The notes under the pieces: generated by a model
Seen by the model: the letters and a program-made list of their open reading frames with translations, nothing else
Told to the model about the DNA's origin: nothing
Databases searched by the model: none
Part shown: in pieces, positions 16,835-24,630 of the stretch
Layout: each line of letters starts with the position of its first letter
Numbering within the stretch: position 1 is the stretch's first letter
Origin: JAAFHN01 sp031421855
GTDB lineage: Bacteria > Pseudomonadota > Gammaproteobacteria > Burkholderiales > Burkholderiaceae_C
Assembly (NCBI GenBank): GCA_031421855.1
Contig: JANOPN010000169.1
Location: 1-27,413 of the forward strand
Length of the DNA: 27,413 nt
Direction: 5' to 3'
Translations under genes and position numbers: made by a program

Positions 16835-16880
16835 GCAATATCCGCCCTTGGTCACCGGATTCATTGGGTTTGATGCTACT
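16835..16880 (-). repeat. dispersed repeat, copy E
   Basis: On the minus strand it reads GTAGCATCAAACCCAATGAA, then TCCGGTGACCAAGGGCGG. It matches copy C almost perfectly through the central 30 bases. It lies between the divergent smc and S9 peptidase genes. Confidence 0.8.
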
Positions 16881-16935
16881 GATTTAGGAACAAAAAGACC
16901 CCGTCGACTCGGTGCAGCCCGAAACACAGGGCGGC

Positions 16936-17079
16936 ATGAAATCCCCGGCCCCCATTCCCGAAAACCCGCCATTCGACCACTCGATCCGGCGTTTGATCGC
17001 AAATCGGATGCTGAACGCTTGCCAGCCCGTTACAAACGACTCACCTTTAGGACTGACGCAAAGTTGTCCCGGCTTATAG
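16936..17079 (+). CDS. uncertain small ORF, 47 residues
   Basis: ATG at 16936 follows AGGG with 5 bp spacing, and the frame ends with TAG at 17077-17079. The start reads MKSPAPIPENPPFDHSIRRL. The 3' third runs into the palindromic-ended element at 17048. I do not recognise it; it may be chance or a remnant. Confidence 0.15.
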   Translation: MKSPAPIPENPPFDHSIRRLIANRMLNACQPVTNDSPLGLTQSCPGL

Positions 17080-17115
17080 CTGCAACTCAGCTGGCGCGGT
17101 TTTGCGTAAATCCTG
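17048..17115. repeat. decayed relative of the 221-324 palindromic-ended element
   Basis: The left end TAGGACTGACGCAAAG and right end GGTTTTGCGTAAATCCTG correspond to the ends of the element at 221-324, with a few changed bases and about 36 bp missing inside. The stretch around GTTGTCCC on the left and CTGGCGCGG on the right also matches. No clear flanking direct repeat remains. Confidence 0.55.
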
Positions 17116-17167
17116 AGCTTGAACGGCGAACGCCGACGCATGAGCCATCACATCTAACCGAGACCCC

Positions 17168-19132
17168 ATGAAACCCACTCAAACCACAAACCTCTCAATC
17201 GCATCGTCACTCAGCCGCCGCAGCGCGGTCTCGCGCTGTGCAGCGATGCTCATCGGCTCGATGTTTGTACCGGGTTTGTCGCTCGGGTTGCTTGGCCAAG
17301 CCAATGCGCAAACGACTACAGCCAAAAAAATCCCACTTCGTGACTTTTTTCGCAACGCGGCAGAGGTTGGACACCAAATCTCGCCAGATGGCAAGACGCT
17401 CTCATGGCTGGCGCCGCATGAGCGGCGCATGAACGTGTTTGTGCGGCCGGTTGCCGGTGGCGCGGCCACTCGCGTCACGTCGGAGACCGCACGCAGCATC
17501 GCGGGCTACGCCTGGAAAGGCGAGCGCATCGTCTTCACCAAAGACTTTGGCGGCGACGAAAACTTCCATGTGGTGTCGGTCAACCTCAAAGGCGAAGACA
17601 TCAAAGACCTCACGCCGGGCGACAAAGTGCGCGCTGAAGTGGTCGACAGCCTGGTTGACGACGACGCCCACATGTTGATCAGCCACAACCGCCGCGATGC
17701 CAAGGTGTTTGATGTGTTTCGCATCAACGTCGCCACCGGAGTTGAGACCCTGATCGCGCAAAACCCCGGCAATTTAAGTGGTTGGATGACCGACCACAAC
17801 GGGCAGCTGCGCATTGCCACGGCAACCGACGGCGTGAACACCTCGCTCATGTACCGCGCGACCGAAAAAGACCCATTCAAATCGATTTTGACAACCAACT
17901 TCAAGGAGTCGGTGTCACCGCAATTGTTCACTTTCGACGACAAAAACCTATACGTCAGCAGCAACCGAGGTCGCGACAAGGCGGCGATTTTTGAATTTGA
18001 CCCCGTGACGGCAAAAGAAGGCAAGCTGATTGCCGACCACGCGGAGGTTGACATGGGCAGCCTCACCTACTCACGCAAACGCAAGGTGCTCGTTGCCGCC
18101 GGATACACCACATGGAAGGGTGAACGCAAATTCTTGGATGCAACCAGCGAAGCCACCTTCAAGCGGGTGCAGTCCCAGCTGCCCAACGTCGAGATTTCTT
18201 TCATCTCAAGCGACAAGGCCGAGGATCTCTTCATCGTTGCCGCATTCAACGACAAAACCCGTGGCAAGCGCTACTTGTACCAAGAATCAACCAACAAACT
18301 CACGTCCATCGCCGACGTGTCGCCCTGGCTGCCTGAGGATGCCTTGGCCGATATGAAACCCATCAGCTACACCAGCCGCGACGGGCTGACCATCCACGGC
18401 TACCTCACCGTGCCACGCGGCATGGAAGCCAAAAATCTACCCGTCGTGATCAACCCCCACGGCGGACCCTGGGCGCGCGACAGCTGGCGATTCAACCCCG
18501 AAGTGCAGTTTTTGGCCAGCCGAGGCTATGCAGTGTTGCAAATGAATTTTCGCGGCTCGGTCGGCTACGGTCGCAAGTTTTGGGAGGCGTCATTCAAACA
18601 GTGGGGCCTAGCGATGCAAGACGATGTCACCGACGGCGTGCGGTGGCTCATCAAGCAAGGCATTGCCGACCCCAAGCGGGTTGCGATTTACGGCGGCAGC
18701 TACGGCGGCTACACCACGCTGCAGGGCATCGTCAAAGACCCCAAACAATACGCGGCGGCCGTCAGCTATGTCGGCGTCAGCAACTTGTTCACCTTCATGG
18801 GCACCATTCCGCCGTATTGGAAGCCGTACTTGGCGATGCTTCACGAAATGGTCGGCAACCCCGAGGCCGACAAAGCCCAAATGACGCAGACCTCACCCGC
18901 ACTCAATGCCGACAAAATCGTCACGCCCCTGTTCGTTGCCCAAGGCGCCAAAGACCCCCGCGTCGCCAAAGCCGAAAGCGATCAAATGGTCGAGGCCCTG
19001 AGAAAACGCGGTGTCGCAGTCGACTACATGGTCAAAGACAACGAAGGGCACGGCTTCAGCAACGAAGAAAACCGCTTCGAGTTTTACGAGGCCATGGAAA
19101 AATTCTTGAGCAAGCACCTCAAAACCGCGTAG
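17168..19132 (+). CDS. exported S9 family (prolyl oligopeptidase type) peptidase
   Basis: The 654-residue serine peptidase has an N-terminal export signal (hydrophobic segment AAMLIGSMFVPGLSLGLLGQ, cleavage likely after ANA near residue 48; an SRRSAVS stretch is weakly Tat-like). Residues about 55-390 form a beta-propeller-like region. The C-terminal alpha/beta-hydrolase domain (about 400-650) has the nucleophile motif GGSYGGY with Ser511, Asp596 in AKDPRV, and His628 in NEGHGF, the S9 triad order. HGGPWARDSW (about 432-441) forms the oxyanion area. Members cut peptides or release N-acyl amino acids in the periplasm. It stands alone and converges with the sensor kinase gene. Confidence 0.93.
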   Translation: MKPTQTTNLSIASSLSRRSAVSRCAAMLIGSMFVPGLSLGLLGQANAQTTTAKKIPLRDFFRNAAEVGHQISPDGKTLSWLAPHERRMNVFVRPVAGGAATRVTSETARSIAGYAWKGERIVFTKDFGGDENFHVVSVNLKGEDIKDLTPGDKVRAEVVDSLVDDDAHMLISHNRRDAKVFDVFRINVATGVETLIAQNPGNLSGWMTDHNGQLRIATATDGVNTSLMYRATEKDPFKSILTTNFKESVSPQLFTFDDKNLYVSSNRGRDKAAIFEFDPVTAKEGKLIADHAEVDMGSLTYSRKRKVLVAAGYTTWKGERKFLDATSEATFKRVQSQLPNVEISFISSDKAEDLFIVAAFNDKTRGKRYLYQESTNKLTSIADVSPWLPEDALADMKPISYTSRDGLTIHGYLTVPRGMEAKNLPVVINPHGGPWARDSWRFNPEVQFLASRGYAVLQMNFRGSVGYGRKFWEASFKQWGLAMQDDVTDGVRWLIKQGIADPKRVAIYGGSYGGYTTLQGIVKDPKQYAAAVSYVGVSNLFTFMGTIPPYWKPYLAMLHEMVGNPEADKAQMTQTSPALNADKIVTPLFVAQGAKDPRVAKAESDQMVEALRKRGVAVDYMVKDNEGHGFSNEENRFEFYEAMEKFLSKHLKTA

Positions 19133-19142
19133 CCCCCAGCGC

Positions 19143-19188
19143 GCCCCGCAGCGGCATGCAGCGGCACGCCGCATGCCGCTTCAGGGGC
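19143..19188. terminator. strong hairpin between convergent genes
   Basis: AGCGGCATGC (19150-19159) pairs perfectly with GCATGCCGCT (19171-19180) across an 11-base loop, and outer GCCCC (19143-19147) pairs with GGGGC (19184-19188). It lies 11 bp after the S9 peptidase stop and before the end of the convergent kinase gene. There is no T tract, so it is not a classic intrinsic terminator, but the position suggests transcript ending or 3' end protection. Confidence 0.45.
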
Positions 19189-19361
19189 TCAATGCCCCGA
19201 CAAGGCAGGCGGTGTGTTGCCGCGCTCGCTCAAGGTGTGCGATGGGTGTCGAGTGTTTTTGCCAGAGCACAAACTGGATTCGACAAAACGATCGCTCTTC
19301 ATTGGGCAAAGCGCGACAACAACATCCTCACGGTGAAATGTGTCGGCTAGGGATTTTGGCT

Positions 19362-21413
19362 CTATTCACGACGTGGTGACTCGCGCTTTTGACCACGCAG
19401 CGTCAATGTGAAAACCGCGCCGCCGCCCACTCTGGGCTCGCAAGTGGCCGTTGCGCCATGCATGACGCAAATGCGTTGCACGATGTACAGCCCCAAGCCC
19501 AAGCCCGAGTTGTCGCCCGTGGCTGCGCTGCCTCGTGCAAACGCTGTAAACACGTGACTGGACTCGCCCGGTGGCACGCCGCGACCATGGTCTAGCACGC
19601 TGATTTGCAGTTGCTGGGCTTGGTCATCGTCCTCGGGTTCGGTCACGCCGACTGTTATGTCAACCTTTTGACCTGTCTCGTCGTAGCGGCAAGCGTTTTC
19701 GATCAAATTGCGCAGCGCAATCGCAAGCAACGCCGCATTGCCCACGACCGAAAGGGCTGGCATCGACTCAGCATGGGGCCATCGAACGCGAGCATTGGTG
19801 GCTTCGTCGAGCAAAGCGTTGGTTTGGGCCATCCATGCGCCGACACCGACCACTTGCGAGACTGACAATGCCCAGCCTGACGGGTCTCGCTCATGAACCA
19901 GACAAACATCGATCAAAGCCGACATCTGAGCAATGCTGTTGTCGATGCGAGCCACGCGCGGCGACATGTCCGCGGCGTTATGCCGCTTGGCCAGCTCGCC
20001 CAGGTTGTGATTGGCACTCCGCGCGGCGGCCAGCGGGCTTCTCAGCTCGTGGGCGACCATGCTCAAGAAGCTGCGCTGATCGTCAGCAATGGTCTGCGTG
20101 GCTTGCTGCACGCGCTCGGCGCTGAGCAGCTCGGATTTGAGTGTGTGGCGCTCGCGACTGAGCCGACGCGCACGCTGAGACAATGCGACGCTGAGCAACA
20201 ACACATGGAGGAGTACGGGTGCGACGTAGCCGTGAGTGGACAGCCAATCTTCGCTCACGCGCAATGACGACAGGCTGCTAAGCAGCATGGCCTGCGCCAC
20301 GATGTTGACCAACACGCCCAGCCACAGCAAACCGCCTGCCCAGTCCCCTTTGAGCAAGCGCGGTGCGGCCACGACAGCCACGACAACAGCGCAAACGATT
20401 TTGACGCCCAAGAAAAACGGAAACGCAGCTCGTAAATTCGGTATTGCGGTTAAGACCGCACCGATCAGACCCAAGCCGACGGTGCCGAGTAAAAACCGCC
20501 TCAAGACCAGGCTGCGGACGTCTCCAAACAAAAAGTACCGGCAAAACAACGCGTAAGCCGAGATCGACAAACAAGCGCTCGATGGGGCCAGAATGTCGCC
20601 GAACCACGGAAGGCCAGGCGCAACAAACCGGGCCATCACGCCGTTGCCGGCGATCAAAGCGACCAAAACGGTCGCGACATACCCGGCGAACAACGCGTAG
20701 TAAGGGTCTCTCAACGCAATGCCTTGCAAGGTCACCAGCAGCAACAAAAGCAGCAACACCCCAACAGTGATGCCGTGGACGTAGGCATATTGGGTTGCAC
20801 TTTTGATAAACGGCTGGGGTTGCACCAGGGTTGCGCGCACCCACACCGTGCCACTGCTGCGGATGCGCAGCCAGTGGGTCTGCTCGCTGGCTGCTGGTTT
20901 GAGGTGAAACGCAAAGCTGCTGTGAGCGGTGTCTCGTGTGTCAAATCGGTGCTGATCGCCGGTGCGCTTTTCTGTGAACCCCCCTGAGGTGCCTGGCGTG
21001 AACAGGCTCACATCGTCCATCCAAGGCGGCTCCACGTCTAAAAACCACTCGTTCGCCCATGGGGTTGGCCCAGATTTTTCTGGCTTGATCGTGAACTTCA
21101 GCCAATACGTCGTCGCGTTGCTACTGGTCTTGAGCATGGTTCGCGGCCGTTCAAGTTCGGAGTCGGGAATTAGCAACACGTCGGCGATCGACTTTGTGTG
21201 CGTGGTGTCACGAAAAATCGAAAATCGCGTGCTGATGTCAATGGTGGGTTGCGCTGGATCAAGTGCGATCACATGGCTCGGTGAGGCATGGGTCGCGATT
21301 TGAGCGTGGGTTGACCCAAAGCTCAACCCAAACAGCACCAATGCAGCCGAGCGCGCCAGAAGGCTGCGCCAAGTGAGATCGAAATCTACGACAAAATACT
21401 CACAAAATTTCAT
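19362..21413 (-). CDS. 7TMR-DISM sensor histidine kinase
   Basis: The 683-residue inner-membrane kinase starts at ATG 21413; a longer frame to 21542 would overlap the divergent regulator gene, so I reject it. Order of parts: signal/anchor (residues 17-37); periplasmic 7TMR-DISM-type sensor domain (about 45-215, with YWLKFTI and EWFLDVEPPWMDDVSLF); seven hydrophobic segments (about 220-425); a short coiled linker; HisKA with phosphoacceptor His455 in VAHELRSPLA; and an ATPase domain with NLIENACRYD (N box), DHGRGVP (G1) and GLGLGLYIVQ (G2). It probably phosphorylates the response regulator encoded divergently 19 bp away. The ligand is unknown. Confidence 0.92.
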   Translation of the reverse strand: MKFCEYFVVDFDLTWRSLLARSAALVLFGLSFGSTHAQIATHASPSHVIALDPAQPTIDISTRFSIFRDTTHTKSIADVLLIPDSELERPRTMLKTSSNATTYWLKFTIKPEKSGPTPWANEWFLDVEPPWMDDVSLFTPGTSGGFTEKRTGDQHRFDTRDTAHSSFAFHLKPAASEQTHWLRIRSSGTVWVRATLVQPQPFIKSATQYAYVHGITVGVLLLLLLLVTLQGIALRDPYYALFAGYVATVLVALIAGNGVMARFVAPGLPWFGDILAPSSACLSISAYALFCRYFLFGDVRSLVLRRFLLGTVGLGLIGAVLTAIPNLRAAFPFFLGVKIVCAVVVAVVAAPRLLKGDWAGGLLWLGVLVNIVAQAMLLSSLSSLRVSEDWLSTHGYVAPVLLHVLLLSVALSQRARRLSRERHTLKSELLSAERVQQATQTIADDQRSFLSMVAHELRSPLAAARSANHNLGELAKRHNAADMSPRVARIDNSIAQMSALIDVCLVHERDPSGWALSVSQVVGVGAWMAQTNALLDEATNARVRWPHAESMPALSVVGNAALLAIALRNLIENACRYDETGQKVDITVGVTEPEDDDQAQQLQISVLDHGRGVPPGESSHVFTAFARGSAATGDNSGLGLGLYIVQRICVMHGATATCEPRVGGGAVFTLTLRGQKRESPRRE

Positions 21414-21432
21414 AACCTGATCGTTGCGCTCC

Positions 21433-22221
21433 ATGACTAGACCCCCGAACAACATTGTCGTTGTAGAAGACGACCCAGACCAGCGTGAGGAGACCGTGAT
21501 GGCCCTGGCACTCGCGGGTCTGACGGCCATGGGTGCGCCCAATGGCCAGGTGCTCGATCAACTGTTGAGCGTGCACCGGGTTGATTTGGTCGTACTTGAC
21601 ATCGGCTTGCCCGGCGAGAACGGCCTGTCGATTGCGCGACGTCTGTCCACTGACGCTCATTCGATTGGCATCATCGTGCTGTCGGCCCGAGGTGTCCTGG
21701 GCGACCGCCTTGATGGGCTTCATGTTGGCGCCGATGCCTATTTGGTTAAACCCGTGGATCCTCGTGAGCTCATCGCGACGATTGAGGCTGTACGCCGCCG
21801 CTTGAACGACCGGGCGGCGAGCGCTCAGGTGGTTCGGTTGTCCAGGTCGGTTTCGGTGGATCTCGCACCGACATCCGCCGAATTCGGTTGGTCGTTGAAC
21901 CACGCGAGCGGGCAACTCAGGATGAATCGACCCCCAAATGGCGTGGTAGGCAGTCGCACGGTCACCATGAGCACCAATCTGAGTGAGCTGCAGTTTCAAT
22001 TCTTGAGCTGCTTTAAAGCTGCGATCTCGGGCCAGGTGGTTGCTCGCAGCACCCTCATGCGAGCGCTGGGCCACGACACTGACCTCGATGACCCTCACCG
22101 CTTGGAAACGCTGGTCAGCCGCCTGCGTGTCAAGGTGCGCAACACCTTTAACAAAGAACTGCCTTTGCGCGCAGTCGCAAAGTCGGGATACGCGCTGACT
22201 GAGTCGATCAGCTTCGACTAG
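21433..22221 (+). CDS. OmpR-family response regulator
   Basis: The 262-residue protein has a receiver domain (residues 7-125) with acidic pocket E12-D13-D14, phosphoacceptor Asp56 in LVVLDIGLPG, Ser84 in VLSARG and Lys106 in LVKPVDP. A linker follows, then a winged-helix DNA-binding domain (about 170-258, LSELQFQFLSCF to LRAVAKSGYALTE). I start it at ATG 21433, since the TTG at 21424 only adds three residues. It is divergent from the 7TMR-DISM kinase with a 19-bp gap, so the pair must share a very short control region or have promoters inside each other's coding sequence. It lies next to the two-partner secretion genes, which could be a target, but this is not shown by the sequence. Confidence 0.93.
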   Translation: MTRPPNNIVVVEDDPDQREETVMALALAGLTAMGAPNGQVLDQLLSVHRVDLVVLDIGLPGENGLSIARRLSTDAHSIGIIVLSARGVLGDRLDGLHVGADAYLVKPVDPRELIATIEAVRRRLNDRAASAQVVRLSRSVSVDLAPTSAEFGWSLNHASGQLRMNRPPNGVVGSRTVTMSTNLSELQFQFLSCFKAAISGQVVARSTLMRALGHDTDLDDPHRLETLVSRLRVKVRNTFNKELPLRAVAKSGYALTESISFD

Positions 22222-22235
22222 GCATTTTTGACAGG

Positions 22236-22279
22236 AAAATCCGCTGATGGTCATGGTATCCATTGGATCTGTTGCTGCG
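22236..22279 (-). repeat. dispersed repeat, copy F
   Basis: On the minus strand it reads GCAGCAACAGATCCAATGGA, then TACCATGACCATCAGCGG. It is the most diverged copy but keeps the spacing of the family blocks AGCAAC, CCAATG and TGACCA. It begins 15 bp after the response regulator stop. Confidence 0.5.
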
Positions 22280-22416
22280 AAATTTACTCAACTGACTTCC
22301 GACTTTTGAGCATGAGTCGGTTCCCGAACTGGCCAATTGCCGGTGCGAGTGATTGGTTGCGTCGCTGCCGTAACCGTCAAACTGAACCGACATATGCCTC
22401 TTAGGAGGAAATCTGA

Positions 22417-22605
22417 TTGCATATTTATATTGCCAGAAGCGCAGCATGCCTGACCGCCCTTTCGCGGTCGCAGCGAGAGCGCATTGAAGGGTGTTCGAGA
22501 GAGACTGGCGAGTGGCGAGCCAGCGGGCGATCGTCACTTGGGCGCAGGACAGGGCGAGAGAGGTTGAGAGAGGTCGCGAGAGGTCGCGAGAGGTCGCGAG
22601 CGTGA
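22417..22605 (+). CDS. possible small ORF or leader frame with perfect Shine-Dalgarno
   Basis: AGGAGG (22403-22408) lies 8 bases before a TTG, which opens a 62-residue frame (MHIYIARSAACLTALSRSQR at the start). The second half is Arg/Glu/Gly-rich because it crosses the 10-bp tandem repeat. I do not recognise it. The ribosome-binding site is far better than those of most genes here, so it may be a translated leader of tpsB, the start of a decayed gene, or chance. Confidence 0.25.
   Translation: MHIYIARSAACLTALSRSQRERIEGCSRETGEWRASGRSSLGRRTGRERLREVARGRERSRA
22558..22597 (+). repeat. 10-bp tandem repeat upstream of tpsB
   Basis: Three exact units of GAGAGGTCGC (22568-22597) follow one diverged unit, GAGAGGTTGA (22558-22567), and a partial GAG ends the array. 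The 10-bp period is about one helical turn. It ends about 62 bp before the tpsB ATG. Copy number could vary by slippage. Confidence 0.8.
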
Positions 22606-22659
22606 CTTTCAGGCTGTGCGCATGCATGCTTCACACCTTTCTTTGTGGGCCTCGGCTAA

Positions 22660-24477
22660 ATGCGATCTACGTCCTTTGAGGCAAATATAAGCGCCGCGTG
22701 TTTGATTGTTGTCTGTGCGTCGGGGCATGCCCAAACTTTGCCTGACGCTGGGCAGTTGCAGCGCCAAGCCCAGCCCGCTGCGCCTGAGCCCAGCGGGGCA
22801 AGAGAGCGCATACCGGGGCAATCTGCCAACGAGCCGCTGTCAGACGACCCGCAGCTGTTGAATCTGCGTCGCGTGAGCGTGATCGGCCACAGCGTGTTCG
22901 ACGCTGCTACGCTGGTGCAAGCCTTTTCCCAAGGCCTGGCGCAGGCGGGCGGGCCACGCGGCTTGCCTGGCCAAGTGCGCCTGGGGCAACTGCAGGCGGG
23001 TGCGGCCCGCGTGGCCCAGACCTACCACCAGCGGGGCTACTTTTTGGCGCGTGTGGTGCTTGGCCCGGGTGCACTCAGCGCCGACGGCGAGCTGACTCTG
23101 CGCGTGCTCGAAGGCCAGTTGTCGGGCCTAAGCCTGGAGCGCAGCGCAACACAGGGCGCACCCAGCCCGCGTGGCCACGAGCTGGCCGCTGTGGTTGACA
23201 CCACCTTTCAAGCTCAAGGCGTGCAAACCGGGCAAGTGGTGCTGCAATCTGCGCTGGAGCAGTCGCTTTTGATCTTGGCGGAACGCGGTTTGCCCAACAT
23301 CAATGCGGCATTCAGCGCAGGCGAGGCTGTGGGCAGTACGGCCTTGACCGTGCGCGGCTCAGGCCTGCAACTGGGGCCGCAGTTTGCCGTGAGCAGCGAC
23401 AACCACGGCAGCCGCTTTACCGGATCGGCCCGCGCGCACCTGGACTACGGCCAACGGCACCTGCTGCAACTGGGCGACAGCGCCGCTGTGCGCTACAGCA
23501 CCAGCCGAGGCGGGCGACACGCATCGGGCCAAGCGGGCAGCACCCACAGCCTTGGTGCGAGCTACAGCACACCCGTGGGCGTGCGCGGCACCTTGCTGCA
23601 ACTCAACGCCGCCAACATGCGCTACACCGTGGGCGGGCCGTTTGCGGCCTTGAGCGCCAATGGCCACGGCAGCAGCTTTGGCGTGACGGCGCGCCACCCC
23701 ATTTGGTTGCAAGTGCAAAGCGACTTGGTGGCCGAAGCGGGCCTGACCCGGCGCACCAGCCAAGACGACACCTTTGCAGGCAACACGGCCCGCAAGGCAG
23801 CGCAAGTGCTGCACCTGGGCCTTAGCCACGGCCAGCGCGGCGCAGACCACGCCCTGCGAGCTCAGGCCAGCTTGCTCTACGGCAAGCTCGACCTGAGCGG
23901 CAACCCCGCGTTTGCCCTAGGCGATGCCGCAAGCGCCGCCACAGCGGGGCGTTACAGCAAGCTGCGCTTGGATGCGGCGTACCAGCAAAGCCTGGCAGGG
24001 CTACAGCTGCAAACGCGCGTGAGTGCCCAGGTGAGCAACCAAAACCTAGACAGTGCTGAAAAATTCAGCCTGGGTGGCCCCACCGGCGTGCGCGCCTTTG
24101 CAGGGGGCGAAGCCAGCGGCGACGCGGGCCAACTGCTGGGTCTTGAGCTGCGCTGGACGCCGCTTCAAGTTGCTGGCCTAAGCGGCGTGCCCTACCTGTT
24201 CATTGACCACGGCAGCGTCACCCAGCACCGCAGGCCCTGGCCAGCGGCGCTGGCAGTGGGCCAGCCCAACCGCGTGAGCTTGGGCGGCGTGGGGCTGGGA
24301 GCGCAGTTCGCTGTGCCCTCGCAGCCTGGCTTGGGCGGCCAACTCACGCTGGCGTGGCCCACCACAGCCAACCCTGTTGCCAGCAGCAGCGCAGCCCTGC
24401 CCGGCAGCCCCGCGTTGGGCAGCGATGCCCGCCCAAACGGCCCACGCGCGTGGGCCAGCCTGCGCTGGGCACTGTGA
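22660..24477 (+). CDS. TpsB: ShlB/FhaC-family two-partner secretion transporter
   Basis: The 605-residue outer-membrane protein exports the TpsA protein encoded next. It begins with a signal peptide (residues 1-24, ending GHA). POTRA-like domains follow: the first at about 66-155 (LRRVSVIGHSVFD to LTLRVLEGQLSG), the second at about 155-235. The barrel follows from about 240, opening with SSDNHGSRFTGSARAHLDY. The conserved loop-6 motif of the Omp85/TpsB family appears as VRAF (477-480) in PTGVRAFAGGEASGDAG. Length fits the family (550-600). The last residues are RWAL rather than a terminal Phe, a small deviation from the usual outer-membrane protein ending. The tpsA gene follows after 153 bp. 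Confidence 0.93.
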   Translation: MRSTSFEANISAACLIVVCASGHAQTLPDAGQLQRQAQPAAPEPSGARERIPGQSANEPLSDDPQLLNLRRVSVIGHSVFDAATLVQAFSQGLAQAGGPRGLPGQVRLGQLQAGAARVAQTYHQRGYFLARVVLGPGALSADGELTLRVLEGQLSGLSLERSATQGAPSPRGHELAAVVDTTFQAQGVQTGQVVLQSALEQSLLILAERGLPNINAAFSAGEAVGSTALTVRGSGLQLGPQFAVSSDNHGSRFTGSARAHLDYGQRHLLQLGDSAAVRYSTSRGGRHASGQAGSTHSLGASYSTPVGVRGTLLQLNAANMRYTVGGPFAALSANGHGSSFGVTARHPIWLQVQSDLVAEAGLTRRTSQDDTFAGNTARKAAQVLHLGLSHGQRGADHALRAQASLLYGKLDLSGNPAFALGDAASAATAGRYSKLRLDAAYQQSLAGLQLQTRVSAQVSNQNLDSAEKFSLGGPTGVRAFAGGEASGDAGQLLGLELRWTPLQVAGLSGVPYLFIDHGSVTQHRRPWPAALAVGQPNRVSLGGVGLGAQFAVPSQPGLGGQLTLAWPTTANPVASSSAALPGSPALGSDARPNGPRAWASLRWAL

Positions 24478-24630
24478 CCAGCCCGCCAATCGGCAGGGTT
24501 GCTCACTACTAAAGTCATAGCAACAAACATAACAAACACGGGGACAACTGGCCAATATGACCAAGAAACAGCGACTCCCAAGCTGCTTTGGCACTCAGAA
24601 CCCGTGACACCCTCTTCAAGCGAGCAAGCA
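24478..24630. other. gap between tpsB and tpsA
   Basis: The 153-bp gap contains dispersed-repeat copy G and no visible terminator or clear promoter. Upstream of the tpsA ATG only a weak AGCGAG-type ribosome site is seen. Confidence 0.4.
24516..24563 (+). repeat. dispersed repeat, copy G
   Basis: It reads ATAGCAACAAACATAACAAA, then CACGGGGACAACTGGCC and AATATGACCAA. The first 12 bases and the 3' part agree with copy C, while the middle has changed. It is between tpsB and tpsA. Confidence 0.55.

Larger units (their letters stand above)
16693..17167. other. intergenic region between smc and the S9 peptidase gene
   Basis: The region holds both divergent promoters, a dispersed-repeat copy (16835-16880) and a decayed palindromic-ended element (17048-17115). 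One small frame, ATG 16936 to TAG 17077-17079 (47 codons, MKSPAPIPENPPFDHSIRRL at the start), has AGGG 5 bases upstream, but it runs into the repeat and I do not recognise it. No confident promoter boxes are seen. Confidence 0.5.
22222..22659. other. 438-bp leader region upstream of tpsB
   Basis: The region holds a dispersed-repeat copy (22236-22279), a perfect Shine-Dalgarno sequence ahead of a TTG frame (22403-22605), a small hairpin GACCGC/GCGGTC (22452-22469) and a 10-bp tandem repeat (22558-22597). I find no convincing -35/-10 pair. Confidence 0.5.

Noticed and set aside
21414..21542. 43-codon N-terminal extension of the sensor kinase
   Set aside because: It overlaps the response regulator gene and precedes the signal/anchor segment with unrelated residues.
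21400..22263. 287-residue minus-strand ORF
   Set aside because: It is antisense to the response regulator gene, which has intact receiver and DNA-binding motifs.
22558..22597. CRISPR-like array
   Set aside because: Units are only 10 bp, directly adjacent and without spacers.
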